Shown here in pieces: positions 34,501 to 34,943 of a DNA stretch of 34,943 bases. The notes under the pieces were generated by a model. That model saw nothing but the letters and a program-made list of their open reading frames with translations, had not been told where the DNA came from and ran no database searches. The stretch lies in assembly GCF_000400505.1 (NCBI RefSeq), contig NZ_CM001857.1, positions 4,264,168 through 4,299,110 of the forward strand, given 5' to 3'. Made by a program: the position numbers and the translations under genes. The stretch comes from Musicola paradisiaca NCPPB 2511. GTDB lineage: Bacteria > Pseudomonadota > Gammaproteobacteria > Enterobacterales > Enterobacteriaceae. The first letter of the stretch is position 1, and every line of letters begins with the position of its first letter.

Positions 34501-34551
34501 GAGCCTATCTCACCAATGATTATACTGCACAATCGCTGATGAGATAGGTTC
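34501..34551. repeat. Inverted repeat flanking the secE promoter -10
   Basis: GAGCCTATCTCA (34501-34512) is mirrored by TGAGATAGGTTC (34540-34551) with 11 of 12 bases matching. The 27-bp centre holds a perfect minus-strand -10 TATAAT (34519-34524). No good -35 is visible at 16-18 bp. It may be an operator or part of a small palindromic element. Confidence 0.6.
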
Positions 34552-34568
34552 TACTATGGCAGAGCAGA

Positions 34569-34594
34569 AAAAGGGCATCAAATGATGCCCTTTT
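34569..34594 (-). terminator. tuf intrinsic terminator
   Basis: On the minus strand AAAAGGGCATCA-TT-TGATGCCCTTTT is a perfect stem, followed by TTCTGC. It lies 32 bases after the tuf stop and ends that transcript before secE. Confidence 0.85.
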
Positions 34595-34625
34595 CCCGCG
34601 TATTGCGTCAAACTTTTATCAGCAA

Positions 34626-34943
<318 letters not shown>

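Noticed and set aside
34386-34625. tRNA genes near tuf
   Set aside because: In E. coli, tRNA genes lie upstream of tufB, which would be beyond the right edge here. The tuf-secE spacer shows no cloverleaf or TTC-loop motif.

Overview
The window reads as a chromosome segment from a gamma-proteobacterium of the order Enterobacterales. It is most likely a soft-rot member of the Pectobacteriaceae (Dickeya-like). This species guess is inference from moderately high GC and near-identity of the core proteins to E. coli family members (RpoB 1342 aa, RpoC 1407 aa, PurH 529 aa, ThiH 377 codons once corrected). The E. coli order tuf-secE-nusG-rplKAJL-rpoBC ... thiHGSFEC-nudC-hemE-nfi-yjaG-hupA-yjaH-purDH-rrn is retained, seen here in reverse.

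Region 1 (1-3475): the leader and P1/P2 promoters of a minus-strand rRNA operon whose genes lie off the left edge, then divergent purH-purD behind a PurR box. Region 2 (3480-7974): minus-strand yjaH, hupA, yjaG, nfi, hemE and nudC. Region 3 (8127-13888): a TPP-riboswitch-controlled thiamin operon, thiC-thiE-thiF-thiS-thiG-thiH, whose genes mostly overlap by 1-4 bases. The anti-sigma factor gene rsd, found between nudC and thiC in E. coli, has no counterpart here.

Region 4 (about 13.9-22.2 kb) is a block with no equivalent at this place in E. coli. It starts with a two-component system (HprSR/CusSR type) divergent from a three-gene periplasmic redox operon: an exported DUF5666 protein, a b561-type cytochrome and a SUOX-fold molybdopterin oxidoreductase. 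A perfect 22-bp palindrome sits between the two units. Next comes a yjiR (MocR)/yjiS (DUF1127) divergent pair, followed by a second, partial copy of the same module. In that copy the regulator is cut back to a 69-aa remnant, while the operator spacing is kept to the base. A DUF1176 exported protein and a tandem array of hairpin-forming repeats close the block.

Region 5 (22.2-34.9 kb): the minus-strand RNA polymerase/ribosomal block rpoC, rpoB, rplL, rplJ, rplA, rplK, nusG, secE and the 3' end of tuf. It carries the expected attenuator, L10 leader and terminators.

Two genes, yjaG and thiH, are each broken by exactly one extra base in a homopolymer (8 T and 5 A). Removing that base restores the E. 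coli lengths of 196 and 377 aa. Two such lesions in 35 kb suggest sequencing error, but true frameshifts cannot be excluded from sequence alone. The parts most worth following up are the duplicated yjiR/yjiS module with its conserved operator and the two-component/molybdoenzyme redox cassette.
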